DNA of 10,343 nt. Source: CAZPMO01 sp964587515 (GTDB taxonomy: Bacteria > Pseudomonadota > Alphaproteobacteria > MPNO01). The stretch spans positions 1 to 10,343 of the forward strand of contig CAZPMO010000177.1 in the NCBI GenBank assembly GCA_964587515.1. Direction: 5' to 3'. The translations under genes were made by a program, and so were the position numbers. The notes below the pieces were generated by a model. The model saw nothing but the letters and a program-made list of their open reading frames with translations. It was not told where the DNA came from and made no database searches. Positions 6,791 to 10,343 of this stretch are shown here, piece by piece; the first letter of the stretch is position 1, and each line of letters starts with the position of its first letter.

Positions 6791-7501
6791 ATGGCGACGG
6801 TCACGGAAATCGCGCCGGATGTATTCCGGCTGACGGCGTTCAATGAAATCGCCAATTTTCAGTTTTCGTCCTTCCTGGTGAGGGACGACGAACCGCTGCT
6901 CTATCACACCAATCTTTGCGGTTTTTTCGATGAAATCCATGAGGCCGCGACCAAGGTGCTCGACCCGGCAACCATCCGCTGGATCGGGTTCAGCCATTTC
7001 GAATCCGACGAATGCGGCTCGCTCAACGACTGGCTGGCGCTGGCGCCGCACGCGGAACCGGTGTGCAGCTTCGTCGGGGCGCGCACCGGTGTGGGCGATT
7101 TCGCGATCCGCGCGCCGCGCGTTCTCGACGCGGACGAACGCCTCGAGACCGGCGCCCACAGTTTCCGCCAGATCGAGACCAAGCACCTCCCGCACGGTTG
7201 GGACGCGAGCCTGATGTTCGAGGAGAACGCCCGCACGCTGTTCTGTTCCGATCTGTTCGGCCACAGCGGCGAGGTCGAACCGCTGATAGAGACCGGCCTG
7301 ATGGAACGAACGACCGCCTATTCCAAGGCGCAGAGCCAGGGACCCATGTCGCACTCGGTGCCGGTGACGGCGCAGACGCGCCCGATCCTCGAGGGGCTGG
7401 CGTCGCTGGAGCCGGCGACGCTCGCCTGCATGCACGGCTCCAGTTTCCGGGGCGACGGGGCGTCGGCGCTGCGCGATCTGGCCGATCTGCTGGAAGGTTG
7501 A
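6791..7501 (+). CDS. MBL-fold metallo-hydrolase, di-iron ODP-like
   Basis: The protein has 236 residues, the size of a single metallo-beta-lactamase-fold domain, and no signal peptide. Likely metal ligands resemble the di-iron domain of flavodiiron proteins more than hydrolytic beta-lactamases. They are His69, Glu71 and Asp73 (HFESDEC), His132 or His135 (HLPHGWD), Asp154 (FCSDLFG) and His215 (MHGSSF). In most family members the residue after the motif's Asp is His; here it is Glu74. No flavodoxin or rubredoxin domain is attached, so NO or O2 reductase activity would need separate electron partners. A sensor or hydrolase role is equally possible. GAGGGG precedes the ATG. The gene lies 85 bp after dctP and 16 bp before the RidA gene, so it is probably in an operon with the latter. 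Confidence 0.8.
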   Translation: MATVTEIAPDVFRLTAFNEIANFQFSSFLVRDDEPLLYHTNLCGFFDEIHEAATKVLDPATIRWIGFSHFESDECGSLNDWLALAPHAEPVCSFVGARTGVGDFAIRAPRVLDADERLETGAHSFRQIETKHLPHGWDASLMFEENARTLFCSDLFGHSGEVEPLIETGLMERTTAYSKAQSQGPMSHSVPVTAQTRPILEGLASLEPATLACMHGSSFRGDGASALRDLADLLEG

Positions 7502-7517
7502 AGGGGAGGACCGCGGG

Positions 7518-8834
7518 ATGAATACCGAAACCAAAAGCGCGGCCGTCGAGGCGCTGCTGCCGGTGAAGCTCGGCAAGGGCGGGGTGCACTACGCCCAGGG
7601 CGTGAAGGCCGGGCGCTGGGTGTTCGCGACCGGCCATATGGGCCAGGATTTCGAACACGGCATCGCGCCGGAGGTGCTGAGCGTTCGCGCGCCCCATGCC
7701 GGGCCGCCCAAGCGCGAAAAAGAGGCGGCGGTGATCTTCGATCACATCGAGGCGGTGCTGGCCGCCGGCGGCAGCACGCTGCCCAACGTGGTGCGCACCG
7801 ATCAGTACTACACCACGGTGAAGGCTGTGCCGCCCTATCAGGCGGTTCGGCGCGGAAGGTTCGGCACGCTGATTCCGCCCTCGACCTCGATCGTTCAAAA
7901 GGGCTTCGCGCTGCCCGAGGCGGACATCAATATTCAGGCCATCGCGGTGGTGTCGGGCGATGATTTCCATCCCGAGCATCTCCGGAACAAGACCCTCGCC
8001 GGGCGGCCCACCTCGGGCTATTCACCGGCGCTGACGGTGGGCGATTTCGTGTTCGTGCCCGGCATCACGCCCATGGCCCAGGGCGACGAGCCCAGGCGCA
8101 ACGCGATGCCAGAGGCGGCGTTGATCGAACAAGGCATGCAGTGGGGCGGCCAGTCGATCAAGCTGGAAACCGAATTCGTCATCACCGAGCGCATCGTGCC
8201 GTCGCTGGAGCTCGCCGGCGCGACGCTCGACGATATGGTGAAGGCGCAGGTCTATCTCACCGACCCAGCGGATTATTCCGCCTTCAACGAGGCCTGGATC
8301 ACGCATGTGGGCGACAACGGCCCGGCGCTGTCGGTGATCCCGTGCGCCACCCAGGGGCTGGCGCCCATCGACGGCAATATCGAGATCAACGTGCTGGCGT
8401 TAAAGTCCGGCGTCGCGACCAAGAAACAGCAGATCGAAGCCGGTATCGCGCCCGGTTTCCGGGGCCAGCCGCAGGCGGTCCGGGCCGGCGATCTATTGTT
8501 CCTGTCGGGTCTGATGGCGATCGACGGCGACGGGCTGGTGGAAGAGGCTGAGACCGATCCCGGCCAGCCGTTCTTTTCGTCCAGCGCGCGCGCCCAGGCC
8601 GAGTGCATCATCTCCAACGCCGAGAAACTCTGCGCCGCGGCCGGGACCTCGCTCGCCAACGCGGTGCGTATCCAGCAGTTCCACACCGATATTTCCGAAT
8701 TCCTGCCGGTTCATCGCGCCTGGCAGGCGCATCTGCCGGATACCCCGATACCCTTCACCGCCGTCGAAGTGCCGCACGAATTGCCGGTCCCCGACGCGAC
8801 GCTGCTGATGGATATCTGGGTCTACGCGCCGTAG
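7518..8834 (+). CDS. Triple RidA-domain (YjgF/YER057c/UK114) protein
   Basis: The protein has 438 residues, more than three times a normal RidA (about 130). Three RidA-like units are visible, at about 15-146, 163-296 and 309-438. Each has a first strand with a GxxVFxxG-like pattern, a middle helix before AGxxLxxxV and a final INIQAIAVV-like strand (INVLAL and DIWVYA in the second and third). RidA proteins are homotrimers with active sites between subunits, so this chain could fold as a built-in trimer. The arginine that binds the substrate carboxylate in E. coli RidA (Arg105) aligns with Ser124, Leu271 and Phe413/Thr414, so classical enamine/imine deaminase activity is unlikely. The equivalent of E. 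coli Glu120 is Asn138, Glu289 and Asp432. GGGGAGG lies upstream, 16 bp after the MBL-fold gene. Function is inferred only broadly: a small-molecule binding or hydrolysing partner of this catabolic cluster. Confidence 0.88.
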   Translation: MNTETKSAAVEALLPVKLGKGGVHYAQGVKAGRWVFATGHMGQDFEHGIAPEVLSVRAPHAGPPKREKEAAVIFDHIEAVLAAGGSTLPNVVRTDQYYTTVKAVPPYQAVRRGRFGTLIPPSTSIVQKGFALPEADINIQAIAVVSGDDFHPEHLRNKTLAGRPTSGYSPALTVGDFVFVPGITPMAQGDEPRRNAMPEAALIEQGMQWGGQSIKLETEFVITERIVPSLELAGATLDDMVKAQVYLTDPADYSAFNEAWITHVGDNGPALSVIPCATQGLAPIDGNIEINVLALKSGVATKKQQIEAGIAPGFRGQPQAVRAGDLLFLSGLMAIDGDGLVEEAETDPGQPFFSSSARAQAECIISNAEKLCAAAGTSLANAVRIQQFHTDISEFLPVHRAWQAHLPDTPIPFTAVEVPHELPVPDATLLMDIWVYAP

Positions 8835-8846
8835 GCGGCGCGCGCC

Positions 8847-9908
8847 TCAGATCAGGTTCTTGCCGCCGAAGCGCTCCTTCCAGCGGGGCAACACGTCCGG
8901 GTTGACCACGTTCCTGGGCACCGCGCCGGCGAGCGCGGTCAGCAGCGCCTGGGTCTGCATGGGGATTGCGGTGTTGGAGACGACGTTCGAGGTGCGCCCG
9001 GCGGTGTGCGGCGCGAGCAGGACTTTATCGCCCAGGCCCAGTATGGACGACTGCTTGGGCGGCGGTTCGGATTCCAGCACGTCGAGCGCGGCGGCCGCGA
9101 TGCGGTCATTGTCGAGCGCATCGAACAGCGCATCCTGATCAACCAGCCCGCCGCGCGCAGCGTTGATGAATATCGCGGTTGGCTTCATCAGTTCCAATTC
9201 GCGAGCGCCGATCAATTGCCGTGTTTCCTCATTGAGGTCGCAATGCAGCGTCACCACATCCGATTGCGTCAGCACGGTGTCGAGGTCGGCGCGCGTGACG
9301 TTGTGGTGGACGAATTTGGAATCGTCCACATGGGGGTCGTGGGCAAGGATGCGCACCCGCCAAGGCTGGAGGAGATCGGCGAGGCGGGAGCCGACGCGGC
9401 CGAGCCCGATGATGCCGACCGTTATTCCCTCATAGCCGTCCTGCCGCCGGCCGAGATACCACGCGCCCGGATCGTCGTCGCGCCAGCCGCCTTCCTTCAC
9501 ATGGCGGTCGCGCGCGCGAAGATTTTTCAGCAGGCCCAGCATAAACGCGAAGGTATTTTCCGCCACCGCGCCCCAGTTCGATTCGACCGGCGAATTGGTC
9601 ACCATGATACCGAGCTCGGTGGCGGCGGGGATGTCGATGTCGTCGTAGCCGATATTGTAGCGGCAATAGACCCGCAGATCGGAAAACCCCGCCAGCAGCT
9701 CCCGGGTGACGGGAAGACCCTCCAGCCGCTGGCCGATGATCGCGTTCGCGCCGCCGCAAAGGCGGACATATTCATCGACCGTCGCGTGGAATCCCTTGCT
9801 CCACGAGGAATCCGCGATCGCGACTTCGCAGCCGGCGGCCGCGATTTCGCGATAGGATTGGCCGGTTGAATCGGCGGGAACAACGACGGCGACCCTCGGT
9901 TTCGGCAT
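8847..9908 (-). CDS. D-isomer-specific 2-hydroxyacid dehydrogenase, NAD-binding
   Basis: The protein has 353 residues and no signal peptide. The NAD-binding signature VGIIGLGRVG (Gly168-Gly173) and Asp191 at the end of the second Rossmann strand favour NAD over NADP. The three catalytic residues are in place: Arg252 (NAARGGLVD), Glu279 (DVLESEP) and His301 (LAPHTAG). The fold is that of phosphoglycerate dehydrogenase and related enzymes, which interconvert 2-hydroxy and 2-oxo acids. The length is close to that of simple family members and there is no C-terminal ACT domain, so a role as SerA in serine synthesis is not indicated. The start is ATG 9908-9906, with AAGGA 8 nt upstream. The gene converges on the triple-RidA gene with only 12 bp between stops. 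The substrate is unknown; a link to the TRAP-imported compound is inferred from position. Confidence 0.92.
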   Translation of the reverse strand: MPKPRVAVVVPADSTGQSYREIAAAGCEVAIADSSWSKGFHATVDEYVRLCGGANAIIGQRLEGLPVTRELLAGFSDLRVYCRYNIGYDDIDIPAATELGIMVTNSPVESNWGAVAENTFAFMLGLLKNLRARDRHVKEGGWRDDDPGAWYLGRRQDGYEGITVGIIGLGRVGSRLADLLQPWRVRILAHDPHVDDSKFVHHNVTRADLDTVLTQSDVVTLHCDLNEETRQLIGARELELMKPTAIFINAARGGLVDQDALFDALDNDRIAAAALDVLESEPPPKQSSILGLGDKVLLAPHTAGRTSNVVSNTAIPMQTQALLTALAGAVPRNVVNPDVLPRWKERFGGKNLI

Positions 9909-10029
9909 GGATGATCCTTCTGTTTCCGCCGAAGTTTATGGGCGGCGCGGAGCGGTGTCCATCGGGGGCTATGGCGACGCTCTGTACGTTTGCACAAGCC
10001 GGTTCCAGACGGCGACGTCGGCAATTTAT

Positions 10030-10055
10030 TGTAGGGGCGGGTTTCAAACCCGCCC
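10030..10055. repeat. Palindromic repeat, copy 1, left of gap
   Basis: GGGCGGGTTT (10035-10044) pairs with AAACCCGCCC (10046-10055) around a single central base. The left arm extends outward as TGTAGGGGCGGGTTT (10030-10044), but the right arm breaks after CCCGCCC and continues as GAAG. From memory, sequences of the form GTAGGGGCGGGTTTNAAACCCGCCCCTAC occur as dispersed repeats in many environmental bacteria. Confidence 0.75.
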
Positions 10056-10108
10056 GAAGCGGAACGGCCAAGCTCGAATTCGATCAGCTTGCGCGATGCT
10101 GGCAGCCG

Positions 10109-10118
10109 NNNNNNNNNN
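10109..10118. other. Assembly gap of ten Ns
   Basis: Ten consecutive Ns mark a scaffold join of unknown true length. It directly abuts the right-hand repeat copy, so the break was probably caused by the palindromic repeats. Confidence 0.97.
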
Positions 10119-10137
10119 TTTTAAACCCGCCCCTACA
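10119..10137. repeat. Palindromic repeat, copy 2 (right half only), right of gap
   Basis: AAACCCGCCCCTACA (10123-10137) is the exact reverse complement of TGTAGGGGCGGGTTT at 10030-10044. It is preceded by TTTT (10119-10122) and then the Ns. The missing left arm, expected to read like GGGGCGGG, is probably inside the gap. Alternatively, 10030-10137 could be one short element with 15-bp terminal inverted repeats. Confidence 0.7.
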
Positions 10138-10253
10138 TGACCGAATGAATGCACCGGGCGTCTGCGCTTGGTCCGGCGTATGATCGGCCTTGAATGCGAT
10201 TGTCTTCGCCCCGCGTCTTGTCCGGCATGGACAATCCGCGATAGGCTCTTGTC

Positions 10254-10343
10254 ATGGAAGATTTCATTGCGCGCGCCGATCTTCTGCCGCCTGAGCGGGT
10301 GCTGGCGCTCAGCCGCAAAACCAACGCGCACGGGCTTGCCCAT
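10254..10343 (+). CDS. N-terminal fragment, possibly a fatty acid desaturase-family protein (partial, 3' end outside window)
   Basis: Thirty codons stay open from ATG 10254 to the window edge. They encode a soluble start with DLLPPERVLALSRKTNAHGL. From memory this resembles the region before the first membrane helix of membrane fatty acid desaturase-like proteins, where a short Leu-Pro segment and LSRRSD-like motif precede a hydrophobic stretch. The diagnostic histidine clusters would be downstream, so the identity cannot be confirmed. The upstream AGG (10243-10245) is a weak ribosome site. The preceding gene is divergent, so this one must have its own promoter. Confidence 0.4.
   Translation, partial: MEDFIARADLLPPERVLALSRKTNAHGLAH

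Larger units (their letters stand above)
9909..10253. other. Non-coding stretch with palindromic repeats and scaffold gap
   Basis: This 345-bp interval has no convincing gene on either strand. The left part (9909-10029) must hold the promoter of the minus-strand dehydrogenase. The middle (10030-10137) holds two repeat units and a run of ten Ns. The right part (10138-10253) leads into the gene fragment at 10254 and shows no clear promoter by eye. Short open frames that cross the Ns are artefacts. Confidence 0.7.

Noticed and set aside
9006..9869. 287-residue plus-strand frame opposite the 2-hydroxyacid dehydrogenase
   Set aside because: The minus strand carries full catalytic and NAD-binding motifs; the plus-strand frame has none and is a shadow.
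8847..9908. Dehydrogenase as SerA (phosphoglycerate dehydrogenase of serine synthesis)
   Set aside because: It lacks a C-terminal ACT or intervening domain and sits in a TRAP/RidA neighbourhood, so only the general 2-hydroxyacid dehydrogenase call is supported.
10071..10091. AAGCT...AGCTT with an internal CGAATTCG, resembling cloning-site sequence
   Set aside because: It is a short palindrome that can arise by chance. No flanking vector sequence is recognisable, so there is no support for contamination.

Overview
The window is high-GC, uses GTG and TTG starts as well as ATG, and carries gene families typical of an environmental alphaproteobacterium: TRAP transporters, a glutathione-dependent formaldehyde dehydrogenase tail, and a tandem RidA protein. 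Taxonomy is inferred from overall style. A run of ten Ns near the right end shows that this is a draft or metagenome-assembled scaffold.

Layout. (1) Bases 1-105 hold the C-terminus of a class III alcohol dehydrogenase (S-(hydroxymethyl)glutathione dehydrogenase), followed at once by an AT-rich, perfect 26-bp inverted repeat (109-189) that looks like a mobile palindrome and may also stop transcription. (2) Bases 273-3476 hold a 1067-residue predicted lipoprotein made of TPR repeats, a helical region and a C-terminal CHAT (caspase-like peptidase) domain with its His/Cys pair intact. (3) A hairpin at 3478-3514 separates this gene from a convergent dctQM pair (TRAP small and large permeases, minus strand, 5417-3511). 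(4) The substrate-binding protein gene dctP (5584-6705, plus strand) is divergent from dctQM across a 166-bp shared control region. (5) Two hairpins follow dctP, and then come a metallo-beta-lactamase-fold protein of the di-iron (ODP-like) type (6791-7501) and a 438-residue protein with three RidA domains in one chain (7518-8834). (6) A D-2-hydroxyacid dehydrogenase (9908-8847, minus strand) converges on the RidA gene with only 12 bp between stops. (7) Bases 9909-10253 are non-coding and contain palindromic repeats on both sides of the N gap. (8) A gene fragment begins at 10254; its start resembles fatty acid desaturase-family proteins.

How the genes may work together. Regions 4-6 look like an uptake-and-catabolism locus. 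DctPQM would import an organic acid, the MBL-fold and triple-RidA proteins would handle a reactive or hydrolysable intermediate, and the dehydrogenase would interconvert a 2-hydroxy and a 2-oxo acid. The substrate cannot be read from the sequence. The two most unusual proteins are the exported TPR-CHAT lipoprotein and the single-chain triple RidA, whose three domains all lack the arginine needed for classical imine deaminase activity. I saw no CRISPR array, tRNA, rRNA or transposase gene.
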